A stretch of DNA of 64,000 bases from CAVSRC01 sp963762605 (lineage in GTDB: Bacteria; Pseudomonadota; Alphaproteobacteria; Rhizobiales; Kaistiaceae), in assembly GCA_963762605.1 (NCBI GenBank), contig CAVXLJ010000016.1, forward strand, positions 121,563-185,562, written 5' to 3'. Under the pieces are notes generated by a model. The model had not been told where the DNA came from. It did not search any database and was given only the letters and a program-made list of their open reading frames with translations. Positions 17,356-25,922 of this stretch are shown here, piece after piece (position 1 is the stretch's first letter; each line of letters starts with the position of its first letter). Made by a program: the position numbers and the translations under genes.

Positions 17356-18324
17356 CTAATTATTGTGGCCATTGGCATTTCCGTTTCTGTTGCCACCGCC
17401 GTTTCCGTTCCCGCCGCCCCCGCTGCCACCGCCGGGGTTGTTCGTGCCGCTGCTCGAGGCGCTGGCGTTGGCGTTGGCGCTGCCCCGCCCGGGATTGGTG
17501 AGATCGGCGAGCCCGCTGTGGTTGGTGCGGACCGAGCCGGTCACACCGGGATCGATCGTGCCCGGCGGCACGATGGCGCCCGGTGCAGACCGTCCGGCGA
17601 AGGTCGGCACCAAGCTGCCGTCGGGCAGGATGTCGGCCCGGCGCACGCTGCAACTCGACGTGTCGACGCGGAACATGCGGTTGAGGCGCCGCTGCGAAGC
17701 GATATAGGGGAACTTCTTGCGCAGAATGCTGGTGCGTTCGTTGCCCGCCGGCAGCCGCCTGACTGCGCCGTTGGGCCGGATGACTGCAACACTGCAGGCG
17801 CCACTCACCTCCCTGCATTGCCCGCTGCGGCTGCAGATGCGCGCCCGCCCTTCGAACAAAGCGAAGTTGAGCTGGCCGCCGCGGTCGACCGAGAAGTCGA
17901 ACTCGGTGCCGCGCACGCCGATGGTCGCCGTCGGGGTGACGATCTTGTAGGCGCTCTTGCGGCTTCCCCCGGTGATGAAGCGGAAGGCGCCACGCACGGC
18001 GTTCAGCGCCACCTGCTTGGCCTTGCCACCGCTTTCGAAGACGAAGGCGTCGACCACCATCGACGAGTTGGGGCCGACCACCAGGCGGGTGTCGTCGGCG
18101 AAGCGGATCTGCGCTTCGCCACTGGCGCCGGTGCGGATCGTGTCGCCCATGTAGACCGGGCCGCTGGTGACCAGCATGCGGGTGCCGGCCGCGCCGATCG
18201 CCTGGCTCGCCTGCGCGACCGCGATGGCCGTGCCGCTCGCCCCGGCCGCCCAGGCATCATTGCCCGCCGCCAAGGCTGCGGTGAGGCACAAGACGAATGG
18301 AGCCATGGCTTTGTGGTCAGGCAT
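17356..18324 (-). CDS. Orphan FecR-domain secreted protein with Asn/Gly-rich tail
   Basis: A 322-residue paralogue of the previous gene. It has a signal peptide, then a FecR domain with YMGDTIRTGASGEAQIRFAD, TRLVVGPNSSMVVD, GAFRFITGG and TPTATIGVRGTEFD. The same cysteine pattern follows (IC-x5-C-x6-C, later SSCSVRR). The tail is different: proline-rich, then serine, asparagine and glycine repeats ending NANGHNN. Shared spacing of the cysteines suggests a common fold beyond the FecR domain. The inner methionine at 18324 fits the signal peptide better than the one 15 bases upstream. Function is unknown; location is probably periplasm or surface. Confidence 0.83.
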   Translation of the reverse strand: MPDHKAMAPFVLCLTAALAAGNDAWAAGASGTAIAVAQASQAIGAAGTRMLVTSGPVYMGDTIRTGASGEAQIRFADDTRLVVGPNSSMVVDAFVFESGGKAKQVALNAVRGAFRFITGGSRKSAYKIVTPTATIGVRGTEFDFSVDRGGQLNFALFEGRARICSRSGQCREVSGACSVAVIRPNGAVRRLPAGNERTSILRKKFPYIASQRRLNRMFRVDTSSCSVRRADILPDGSLVPTFAGRSAPGAIVPPGTIDPGVTGSVRTNHSGLADLTNPGRGSANANASASSSGTNNPGGGSGGGGNGNGGGNRNGNANGHNN

Positions 18325-18501
18325 CGGCCAACTCCGCAACAGCGATGGTCGAGAACCGCAGGCTTAGTTTGGCATGATTTTAATCTTTTGGTTACCGATG
18401 TTTGCTGCCGGAGTCCGCGAGTCTGACGGCGGTGGCTGCCGCGGCTTTGCCCTCGCGCCACGGCGGCCGGAGGGTGTTACCCGCCGGCCGCCGTTTTGCC
18501 T

Positions 18502-19041
18502 TCATGCTGGCAACTTCTTGCCGAAGAGCGCCTCATGGAGCCGATCGGCGTCCTCGGATCGCAAACGCCGGATACCGGCTTTCTCGATTGCGTCTTCGAT
18601 GTCCTGGTGCATCGACAGGGACCGCGCGAAGACATCAAGAAGTTCCGAACATGAATCGTCGGCGGCGATGCGATTGATGTTCACGCAGCCACATTCTGCG
18701 CAGACGTGAACCAGCATGATGTCGCCGCGGCGCTCCCTGCCGTACTTGTCGAAGCCCTCCAGCTTGCAGGTCAAACCGACTGGTTCCATGCGTGCATGGC
18801 ACATCGAAGCGCGGTTGCCGGGGCGCGTGTCGACATGAAGAGAATGAAGGCAGAATGGGCAGTGGTTGCGGTGGACCGTGCCCATGGTCGAGATTGCGAA
18901 GACCATCTGCCTGCAATTGGTGCATCGAAATGCACCATCCGCTGCCTTCCATCGATTGCCTGGATTCTTGTGAGGTTTGCCATTGCGGCATGTTTCGGCG
19001 CGGAACCTCTTCCGCCCAAAACAGCGTTGATCGTGGAACAT
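18502..19041 (-). CDS. RNHCP domain protein with multiple zinc-ligand cysteines
   Basis: A 179-residue protein. Residues about 37-95 match the RNHCP domain: FRCTNC (C40, C43), the name-giving RNHCPFCLHSLHVD (C61, C64), then PGNRASMC and MEPVGL. A second cysteine cluster follows (VHVCAECGCVNINRIAADD, C114, C117, C119), which itself looks like a half zinc ribbon. The C-terminal 50 residues are helical and charged. The domain is of unknown function, probably zinc-binding and cytoplasmic. It sits between two FecR-domain genes on the same strand and is less GC-rich than its neighbours, suggesting separate acquisition. Confidence 0.8.
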   Translation of the reverse strand: MFHDQRCFGRKRFRAETCRNGKPHKNPGNRWKAADGAFRCTNCRQMVFAISTMGTVHRNHCPFCLHSLHVDTRPGNRASMCHARMEPVGLTCKLEGFDKYGRERRGDIMLVHVCAECGCVNINRIAADDSCSELLDVFARSLSMHQDIEDAIEKAGIRRLRSEDADRLHEALFGKKLPA

Positions 19042-19344
19042 GAGTTCATGCCGTTCATCTCGAACCAGATGAATGGGCAGAACAAAATCTCAGGTGATGT
19101 GAGGGAGATTTCGCTGCCAGCCAGATCGACCGGGGCTGACAGCGGCGTGGTTTACGAGCAGCTGATCAATGCACCGAACGACCGTTCCGCAAGGGCCATT
19201 TTCAAGGCCGATGCGGCGCTGGACGCCGACTCAGTGCTGCGATTGCTCGGCAAAAACCACCTATCTCTAGGGTCGAACGCCGCTTGCATATGCCTGCAAA
19301 GCCGGAAACGCAAGCCGCGCGCCGGCGTCCATCCGGCGCCAGCC
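19042..19344. other. Gap between RNHCP gene and truncated FecR gene
   Basis: About 300 bases without a convincing reading frame. I looked for the missing C-terminal half of the adjacent truncated FecR gene in all minus-strand frames and saw no resemblance to its paralogues. Confidence 0.4.
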
Positions 19345-19761
19345 TCAGCCGCGAATGCCGATGGTCGCGGTCGGGGTCGTGATCCGATAGACGTCCTTGG
19401 GGCTCTTGCCGCTGATGAAGCGGAAGGCGCCTTTGATCGCGCTGATCGAGACGCGGCGGGCGGTATCGTTCTTGTCGAAGACGAAGGCATCGATCACCAG
19501 CGCCGAGTTCGGCCCGACCACCAGCTTGGTGTCGTCGCGGAACTTGATCTGGGCGTTGCCGATATTGTCAGTGACGATGCGGTCGCCCGAATAGATCGGG
19601 CTTGCCGGCCCCAGCACGATCTGGCCGGTCTTGGCGTCCTTGACGGCCTTCTGGATGGCGGCAACCACGAAGCCGTCGGGCTGAGCGTGCGCGACCGGCA
19701 CCCAGGCGAACGCGGCAATCAGCACTGCCACAGCGATGCGGATCTTGCCGAACCAGGTCAT
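19345..19761 (-). CDS. Truncated FecR-domain secreted protein
   Basis: A 138-residue third paralogue. It has a signal peptide ending AHA and a FecR domain with YSGDRIVTDNIGNAQIKF, TKLVVGPNSALVID, GAFRFISGKS and TPTATIGIRG, where it stops. The paralogues carry on from this exact motif with a threonine and 180-280 more residues including the cysteine pattern. The stop codon immediately after GIRG suggests a deletion or degenerating gene, though a minimal FecR domain cannot be ruled out. The start ATG at 19761 was chosen to match the signal peptide. Confidence 0.75.
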   Translation of the reverse strand: MTWFGKIRIAVAVLIAAFAWVPVAHAQPDGFVVAAIQKAVKDAKTGQIVLGPASPIYSGDRIVTDNIGNAQIKFRDDTKLVVGPNSALVIDAFVFDKNDTARRVSISAIKGAFRFISGKSPKDVYRITTPTATIGIRG

Positions 19762-20372
19762 TGCCCCCCCCTGTCTGTCGTGTGGCCCGCCCAAGTCAGG
19801 GCAGCGACACTAGCATAGAAGGTGGTTGTTAACCCTGACAATCCAAGGGCAGCCTGTGATTGCAGTCACAAAAGGCGGCCGCGCAACGCCCGGTTGTCCC
19901 GTTGGCGGGCATCTGGACAAAACCGCCGCCGCTCCGTGTATAGTCCCCAGAATTCCCAGCCGACATGCACGAAACCCGATTTGTGATCGGCGCCTCGTTG
20001 ACGCTTCGGCGCGACTCGCAATAGCGTCATTCAAGCGTCATGAGTTGACGTTCCGGCGGTGCGTAAGGCCCCGGACTTTCCATCATAGCGGTGCGCGTAC
20101 GAGCCCTTGGCGGCGGTTAGCCGGCGTTCGGGGAACGGGTTGGTTTTGTGTCTGGATTCTGGTGTGGGCTGGACCAATTTTGGTTCAGAAAATACCTGAC
20201 AAAGAGGATCGGTAACACTATATTTAGGGGTTCCGGGCATCGTCAGACACAAGCACTGGGGGCTAACCCCGGGCTCGGATTGGGGCTGAGAGTAACAGGA
20301 ATCACCCGGTTCACACGGGTCACCGGCTTGCGCTCGAGATGACGGCGCGGGCCCGACATTTGGGGCAGAAGC
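19762..20372. other. Divergent spacer between truncated FecR gene and nrdJ
   Basis: About 610 bases with no credible gene. It must carry the nrdJ promoter. A NrdR-box-like sequence is present near 20215, and a small hairpin (20304-20308 with 20316-20320) lies 50 bases before the nrdJ start. I saw no cobalamin riboswitch core. Confidence 0.5.
20215..20230 (+). promoter_or_regulatory. Candidate NrdR box upstream of nrdJ
   Basis: The 16 bases ACACTATATTTAGGGG match 13 of 16 positions of the NrdR-box consensus (acaCwAtATaTwGTgt), with the left half perfect. NrdR is the nucleotide-sensing repressor of ribonucleotide reductase genes. Boxes usually come in pairs about 31 bases apart; the position one period upstream is a poor match, so this is a single-site candidate. 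Confidence 0.45.
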
Positions 20373-23300
20373 ATGCGGATCGAGCGGCGTTACACCAGGG
20401 CAGATGCATCGGCCTATGACGGCATCGAATTCAGGACGACGCGCAGCGAAATCCGAAATCCGGATGGCTCGGTGGTCTTCCGGCTCGACGACATCCAGGT
20501 CCCGGCCGCGTGGAGCCAGGTGGCCAGCGACATTCTCGCCCAGAAGTATTTCCGCAAGGCCGGTGTGCCCGCCCGGCTGAAGCGCTTCGAGGAGAACGAC
20601 GTCCCCTCCTGGTTGTGGCGCTCGGTTGCCGACGAGGCGGCGCTTGCCCACCTGCCCGAGGCCGAGCGCACGACCTCCGAACTTGATGCCCGCCAGGTCT
20701 TCGACCGGCTTGCCGGCACCTGGACCTATTGGGGCTGGAAGGGCGGCTATTTCGACAGCGAAGAGGACGCCCGCGCCTTCTTCGACGAGCAGCGTTTCAT
20801 GCTGGCCACCCAGAAAGCGGCGCCCAATAGCCCGCAGTGGTTCAACACCGGCCTGTTCTGGGCCTACGGCATCGACGGGCCGAGCCAGGGCCATCACTAT
20901 GTCGACTATCGCACCGGCAAGCTCACCGCCTCGGCCAGCGCCTACGAACATCCGCAGCCGCATGCCTGCTTCATCCAGGGCATCGAGGACGACCTCGTCA
21001 ACGAGGGCGGCATCATGGACCTGTGGGTGCGTGAGGCGCGCCTGTTCAAGTACGGTTCGGGCACCGGCTCCAACTTCTCCAAGCTCCGCGGCGAAGGCGA
21101 GCGCCTGTCGGGCGGCGGCAAGTCGTCCGGCCTGATGAGCTTCCTCAAGATCGGCGACCGCGCTGCCGGCGCGATCAAGTCGGGCGGCACCACCCGCCGC
21201 GCCGCCAAGATGGTGGTGGTCGACGTCGATCACCCGGACATCGAGAACTACGTCAACTGGAAGGTGCGCGAGGAGCAGAAGGTCGCCGCGCTGGTCACCG
21301 GCTCGAAGATCCTTGCCGCCCATCTCAAGGCGATCATGCGCGCCTGCGTCAATTGCGACGGGCCGGACGGCTCGTGCTTCGACCCGGCCAAGAACCCGGC
21401 GCTGAAGCGCGAGATCAAGGCCGCCAGGAAGGCGCAGATCCCGCAGAACTACATCCTGCGCGTCATCCAGTTCGCCAGGCAGGGCTACACCGACATCGAC
21501 GTGCCGATCTACGACACCGACTGGGATTCGGAGGCCTATCTCACCGTCTCCGGTCAGAACTCCAACAATTCGGTGCGCGTCACCGACGACTTCCTGCGCG
21601 CCGTCGAGAACGACGAGGACTGGCAGCTCAAGGGCCGCATCTCGCGCAAGGCTGACAAGCTGATCAAGGCGCGCGATCTATGGGAGATGATCGGCAATGC
21701 CGCCTGGCAGTCGGCCGATCCCGGCATCCAGTTCCACACCACCATCAATGACTGGCACACCTGCCCGGCTTCGGGGCCGATCCGCGCCTCCAATCCGTGC
21801 TCGGAATACATGTTCCTCGACGACACGGCGTGCAATCTGGCCTCGCTGAACCTGATGCAGTTCGCCGACGCCGACCATCGCTTCCAGGTCGAGTCCTTCG
21901 AGCACGCGGTGCGCCTGTGGACGATCGTGCTCGAAATCTCGGTGATGATGGCGCAGTTCCCCTCGCGCCGCATCGCCGAGCTCTCCTACGAGTACCGCAC
22001 GCTGGGCTTGGGCTACGCCAATATCGGCGGCCTGCTGATGTCCTCGGCGATCCCCTATGATTCCGACGAGGGCCGGGCGATTGCCGCCGCCATCACCGCG
22101 GTGATGACCGGCGTCTCCTACGCCACCTCGGCCGAAATGGCGGGCGAGCTCGGTGCCTTCCCCGGCTATCAGAAGAACCGCGAGGCGATGCTGCGCGTCA
22201 TCCGCAACCATCGCCGCGCCGCCTACGGCCACGCTGAAGGCTACGAGGCGCTGTCGGTCAATCCGGTGCCGCTCGATGCCGCCGCCTGTCCCGACGAGGC
22301 GCTCGTCGTTCATGCCCGCACCGCCTGGGACCACGCGCTGATGCTCGGCGAGGCCAACGGCTTCCGCAACGCCCAGGTCTCGGTGATCGCGCCGACCGGC
22401 ACCATCGGCCTGGTCATGGACTGCGACACCACCGGCATCGAGCCGGACTTCGCGCTGGTCAAGTTCAAGAAGCTCGCCGGCGGCGGCTACTTCAAGATCA
22501 TCAACCGCGCGGTGCCCGAGGCGCTGCGCATGCTTGGCTACGACGACGACGCCATCAAGGGCATGATCGACTATGCCGTCGGCCGCGGCTCGCTCGACGG
22601 CGCGCCGGCGATCAATCCGGCAACGCTCAAGGCCAAGGGCTTCTCCGAGGCGGTGATCGCCAAGATCGACGCGGCGGTGAAGACCGCTTTCGACATCAAG
22701 TTCGTCTTCAACCGGTGGACCATCGGCGATGCCGAGATGGCCGCGTTCGACGTGCCCGAGGAGAAGCTCTCCGACCCGTCCTTCGACCTCCTGACCCATC
22801 TCGGCTTCTCCAAGAAGGAGATCGAGACAGCCAACACCTGGGTGTGCGGGACGATGACGCTGGAAGGCGCGCCCGGTCTCGACCCCGAGCACCTGCCGGT
22901 CTTCGATTGCGCCAGCCCCTGCGGGCGCATCGGCAAGCGCTTCCTGTCGGTGGAGAGCCACATCCACATGATGGCGGCGGCGCAGCCCTTCATCACCGGC
23001 GCCATCTCCAAGACCATCAACATGCAGAACGACGCCACCGTCGAGGACTGCAAGAACGCCTACATGCTGTCCTGGAAACTGGCGCTGAAGGCCAACGCGC
23101 TTTATCGCGACGGCTCCAAGCTGTCGCAGCCGCTGAACGCCCAGTTGCTCGCCGATGACGACGAGGACGAGGAGGATGCGGTCGAGGCGCTGATGGCCAA
23201 GCCGCAGGCGGCGCGTGCCGAGGCGGTGGCCGAGCGGATCGTCGAACGCATCATCGAGAAGGCGGTGCGCGAGCGCGAGAAGCTGCCCAACCGGCGCAAG

Positions 23301-24164
23301 GGCTACGCCCAGAAGGCCAATGTCGGCGGCCACAAGGTCTATCTCCACACCGGCGAATACGAGGACGGGCGGCTCGGCGAGATCTTCATCGACATGCACA
23401 AGGAAGGCGCCGCCTTCCGCAGCCTGATGAACAACTTCGCCATCGCCATCTCGCTCGGCCTGCAATACGGCGTGCCGCTCGAGGAATATGTCGACGCCTT
23501 CATCTTCACCCGCTTCGATCCCGCCGGCATCGTCCAGGGCAACGACGCGATCAAGAACGCCACCTCGATCCTCGACTACGTCTTCCGCGAGCTGGCGATC
23601 TCCTATCTCGGCCGCCACGATCTCGCCCATGTGGCGCCCGGCGACACCGGCACCACCGCGGTCGGCGGCGAGCCGAAGGTCAAGGCGACGCCGGATTCGG
23701 CGGTCTCGCACGGCCTCTTCCGCGGCAAGCGGCTGTCGCTGGTCGACCGCCCGGCGACCGAGGCGCGCGGCAGCGAGGCCGGCGGATCGCGCGCTCCCGC
23801 CGGCGGTTCGGTCACCGCCATCGGCGGCTCGGGCGCCGGCGCGGCCCGTTCGCTCGCCACGGCGGTTCGCCGCGAGGTGGCCGAAAGCGCCCCGCAGATG
23901 AAGCTCGGCCTCGCCGAGGCCGCACCGGTGGCAAAGCCGAAGGCGGTCGAGGCGGCCCCTGCCAAGGCGGAAGCCGCGCCAGCCTTCAAGCCGGCCGGCA
24001 GCCACGCCAAGTCGGACGGCCCGAGCAAGGCGGAGCGTTCAGCCGCCGCGCGCATGGCCGGCTATCAGGGCGACGCCTGCCCCGAATGCGGCAACTTCAC
24101 GCTGGTCAGGAACGGCACCTGCCTCAAATGCGACACCTGCGGCGGCACCACGGGGTGTTCGTAG
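20373..24164 (+). CDS. nrdJ: Vitamin B12-dependent class II ribonucleotide reductase
   Basis: A 1263-residue adenosylcobalamin-dependent enzyme that makes deoxyribonucleotides with or without oxygen. Seen are the N-terminal KAAPNSPQWFNTG, the substrate-site region SNPCSEYMFLDDTACNLASLNL, GLGYANIGGLLM, the core SVIAPTGTIG followed by CDTTGIEPDFALVKFK, and the C-terminal TSCPD-type region (about 1000-1130). The last 30 residues carry four cysteine pairs of a zinc ribbon (CPECG and CLKCDTCGG), which also serve in disulfide re-reduction. Length is normal for the alphaproteobacterial form. The frame continues to a stop 10 bases before the next gene. Confidence 0.97.
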   Translation: MRIERRYTRADASAYDGIEFRTTRSEIRNPDGSVVFRLDDIQVPAAWSQVASDILAQKYFRKAGVPARLKRFEENDVPSWLWRSVADEAALAHLPEAERTTSELDARQVFDRLAGTWTYWGWKGGYFDSEEDARAFFDEQRFMLATQKAAPNSPQWFNTGLFWAYGIDGPSQGHHYVDYRTGKLTASASAYEHPQPHACFIQGIEDDLVNEGGIMDLWVREARLFKYGSGTGSNFSKLRGEGERLSGGGKSSGLMSFLKIGDRAAGAIKSGGTTRRAAKMVVVDVDHPDIENYVNWKVREEQKVAALVTGSKILAAHLKAIMRACVNCDGPDGSCFDPAKNPALKREIKAARKAQIPQNYILRVIQFARQGYTDIDVPIYDTDWDSEAYLTVSGQNSNNSVRVTDDFLRAVENDEDWQLKGRISRKADKLIKARDLWEMIGNAAWQSADPGIQFHTTINDWHTCPASGPIRASNPCSEYMFLDDTACNLASLNLMQFADADHRFQVESFEHAVRLWTIVLEISVMMAQFPSRRIAELSYEYRTLGLGYANIGGLLMSSAIPYDSDEGRAIAAAITAVMTGVSYATSAEMAGELGAFPGYQKNREAMLRVIRNHRRAAYGHAEGYEALSVNPVPLDAAACPDEALVVHARTAWDHALMLGEANGFRNAQVSVIAPTGTIGLVMDCDTTGIEPDFALVKFKKLAGGGYFKIINRAVPEALRMLGYDDDAIKGMIDYAVGRGSLDGAPAINPATLKAKGFSEAVIAKIDAAVKTAFDIKFVFNRWTIGDAEMAAFDVPEEKLSDPSFDLLTHLGFSKKEIETANTWVCGTMTLEGAPGLDPEHLPVFDCASPCGRIGKRFLSVESHIHMMAAAQPFITGAISKTINMQNDATVEDCKNAYMLSWKLALKANALYRDGSKLSQPLNAQLLADDDEDEEDAVEALMAKPQAARAEAVAERIVERIIEKAVREREKLPNRRKGYAQKANVGGHKVYLHTGEYEDGRLGEIFIDMHKEGAAFRSLMNNFAIAISLGLQYGVPLEEYVDAFIFTRFDPAGIVQGNDAIKNATSILDYVFRELAISYLGRHDLAHVAPGDTGTTAVGGEPKVKATPDSAVSHGLFRGKRLSLVDRPATEARGSEAGGSRAPAGGSVTAIGGSGAGAARSLATAVRREVAESAPQMKLGLAEAAPVAKPKAVEAAPAKAEAAPAFKPAGSHAKSDGPSKAERSAAARMAGYQGDACPECGNFTLVRNGTCLKCDTCGGTTGCS

Positions 24165-24174
24165 GGGAGCCTCA

Positions 24175-24921
24175 ATGGCTTTTGTTTGGACGTGTCCCTA
24201 TTGCGGACACACGCAAACTGTGACGAAGGAGAAGGCCGACGTTCGCCAGGGAGTTTTGGACGTCGGAGAGAATGTGAATGGCAATGCTGGCTATCGGATT
24301 ACTGCAATTGGTTGCTCCAACCCCGAATGCAGACGAGTTCAAGTCACCGTTGAATATGGCAGTACCCGAAGATACGCGGACGGCACTCTTTTGGAATATC
24401 AGCAGACGATAACAAGTCGGCAGATATTGCCGGACAGCGCCGCGAAACCTCAACCTACCTATGTCCCGATTGCACTTCGCAATGACTATATAGAGGCGTG
24501 CCGTATACGCGACTTGAGCCCTAAGGCCTCCGCTACACTTGCGCGCAGATGCCTTCAGGGCATGATCCGTGATTACTGCAAGATCACCAAAGGTCGGCTC
24601 GTCGATGAGATCGACACTCTTCGCAAGACTGTCGATAGCGGCACAGCACCTTCAGGCGTGACTATCGAAAGCGTCGAAGCAATCGACCACGTGCGCGGCG
24701 TCGGAAATATCGGCGCTCATATGGAGAAGGACATTGACCTCATAGTCGACGTCGACCCGGGCGAAGCGCAGGCGCTGATCGAGCTAATCGAACTGCTGTT
24801 TGACGAATGGTATGTCGCACGCCATGTGCGCCAAGAGCGCCTCAATCGCGTTAAGGAGATCGCCGAAGCAAAGGCAGACGCAAAGAAGCCGTCGCCCAAA
24901 GCTGACGCTACAAGCTCGTAG
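24175..24921 (+). CDS. DUF4145 protein with N-terminal zinc ribbon
   Basis: A 248-residue protein. The N-terminus has a zinc-ribbon-like CPYCGH (C7, C10) paired with GCSNPEC (C47, C52). Residues about 110-220 match DUF4145: SPKASATLARRCLQGMI, a basic turn, then GNIGAHMEKD and an acidic helix with LIELLFDEWYV. DUF4145 is often found fused to restriction or other nuclease proteins and occurs in defence-associated loci, but its biochemical role is unknown. The gene is visibly less GC-rich than nrdJ, with many AT-ending codons, so it was probably acquired. It begins only 10 bases after nrdJ and ends at the first palindrome cluster. Confidence 0.82.
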   Translation: MAFVWTCPYCGHTQTVTKEKADVRQGVLDVGENVNGNAGYRITAIGCSNPECRRVQVTVEYGSTRRYADGTLLEYQQTITSRQILPDSAAKPQPTYVPIALRNDYIEACRIRDLSPKASATLARRCLQGMIRDYCKITKGRLVDEIDTLRKTVDSGTAPSGVTIESVEAIDHVRGVGNIGAHMEKDIDLIVDVDPGEAQALIELIELLFDEWYVARHVRQERLNRVKEIAEAKADAKKPSPKADATSS

Positions 24922-24974
24922 CCCTTAGGGCGGAATTGCGAAGCGTATTCCGCTACCTGAAGCGCCCGACCACG

Positions 24975-25375
24975 CGGCGGGTTACGCCTCCGGCTAACCC
25001 GATCTACGAATTGAACATCGCCCCGCGCACGGCGCCGAACCTCCCCACCAAAGTCGGGCGTACCCGACTTTGGCACTTATGAATCCAAACACGGGCAAGC
25101 CCGTGTTTGGTGGGGAGGTCGAAATCGCGTCAGCGATTTCGGGAGGGGGTGAGCGGCACCACCCTTCCCGTTCGTCCCCGCGCAGGCGGGGACCCAGGTC
25201 TGACTGCCCGCGCGGCACCTCCGGCCTGGATGCCCGGTCGTAGCCGGGCATGAACGGCGTGTGGTTGGGCCTTTGCCCCACGCTCCCTCGTCATTCCGGC
25301 GAAAGCCGGAATCCATGTGCGATCGCAGCAACTTGCGGCAAACGTTGTCTGGACCCCGGCTTGCACCGGGGTGAC
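24975..25375. repeat. Cluster of palindromic REP-like elements
   Basis: About 400 bases made of consecutive perfect hairpins: GGGTTA/TAACCC near 24979-25000; 11-base arms at 25048-25058/25063-25073 and again at 25085-25095/25100-25110, both beginning CCAAA; 8-base arms at 25121-25128/25133-25140; then four smaller units at 25174-25193, 25230-25251, 25293-25312 and 25353-25372. Such units are dispersed repeats in Hyphomicrobiales genomes. Several hold alternating orientation, as in BIME-type mosaics. There is no gene here. Confidence 0.8.
25112..25157. repeat. 46-base exact direct repeat, copy 1
   Basis: Identical over 46 bases to 25882-25927. It contains the hairpin GAAATCGC/GCGATTTC with a four-base loop and ends GAGCGGC. 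The two copies flank the antitoxin-like ORF. Confidence 0.9.
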
Positions 25376-25427
25376 GACTGCCTAAGTTGCGGGTCCAATT
25401 CATTCCCCTCGGTGCTATATTGAGCCC

Positions 25428-25922
25428 ATGAACAAGGCCCTGAACGACATCGTCCGTCGCGCGGACGCTTGGCCCGATGCGGCGCAGGAGGAACTGGCGG
25501 CGCTTGCCCGCGAGATCGAGGCCGAGGTCAACGCCGGCGCCTACCATGCGACGCCGGAGGAACTGGCGGGCATCGATCGTGGTTTCAAGGATTCGGCAGA
25601 GGGTCGCTTCGCAACCGATAAGCAGGTCGAGGCCGTGCTCGCCAAACATCGCCCCCAAACTCGGCGCCCAACCTCCCCCTTGAGGGGAGGGGAATCGCAT
25701 ATGGGCATGTGCTCTGGGCGCCTGCCGTATTCGTCCCCTCTCCCCTTGCGGGAGAGGGACAGGGTGAGGGGTACTGGCAAGGCCGTGCCTACACCCCTCA
25801 CCCGGACCGCTGCGCGGTCCACCCTCTCCCGCAAGGGGAGAGGGTTTGGCGCCGTGCCATATGCAATTGCCCTGCCCTTGAGGGGAGGTCGAAATCGCGT
25901 CAGCGATTTCGGGAGGGGGTGA
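25428..25922 (+). pseudogene. Antitoxin-like ORF running into a repeat element
   Basis: The first 75 residues look like a small type II antitoxin of the kind paired with RelE/ParE toxins: an alpha-helical start, then TPEELAGIDRGFKDSAEGRF and VEAVLAKHR, where such proteins normally end. Here the frame continues for about 90 more residues through the palindromic repeats at 25670-25925, giving a basic, meaningless tail. No toxin gene follows. The simplest reading is a toxin-antitoxin remnant whose 3' end and partner were replaced by repeat insertion. The antitoxin assignment rests on sequence pattern only. Confidence 0.55.

Noticed and set aside
15912..18324. FecR anti-sigma regulators of iron uptake
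   Set aside because: There is no transmembrane helix between an N-terminal anti-sigma domain and the FecR domain, no sigma factor and no receptor; they start with signal peptides.
20161..20372. Cobalamin riboswitch ahead of nrdJ
   Set aside because: A B12-dependent enzyme made this worth checking, but the conserved B12-box core was not found.
21678..24005. A 775-residue open frame antisense to nrdJ
   Set aside because: Its composition is Arg/Gly/His/Ala-rich without motifs, the pattern of a shadow frame in GC-rich coding DNA; nrdJ on the plus strand is unmistakable. The same applies to the long antisense frames over pyrG, trpE, pccB, mrcA, rarA and degP.
24975..25375. Insertion sequence at the repeat cluster
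   Set aside because: No transposase and no paired terminal inverted repeats around a coding region; the units are short hairpins of REP type.
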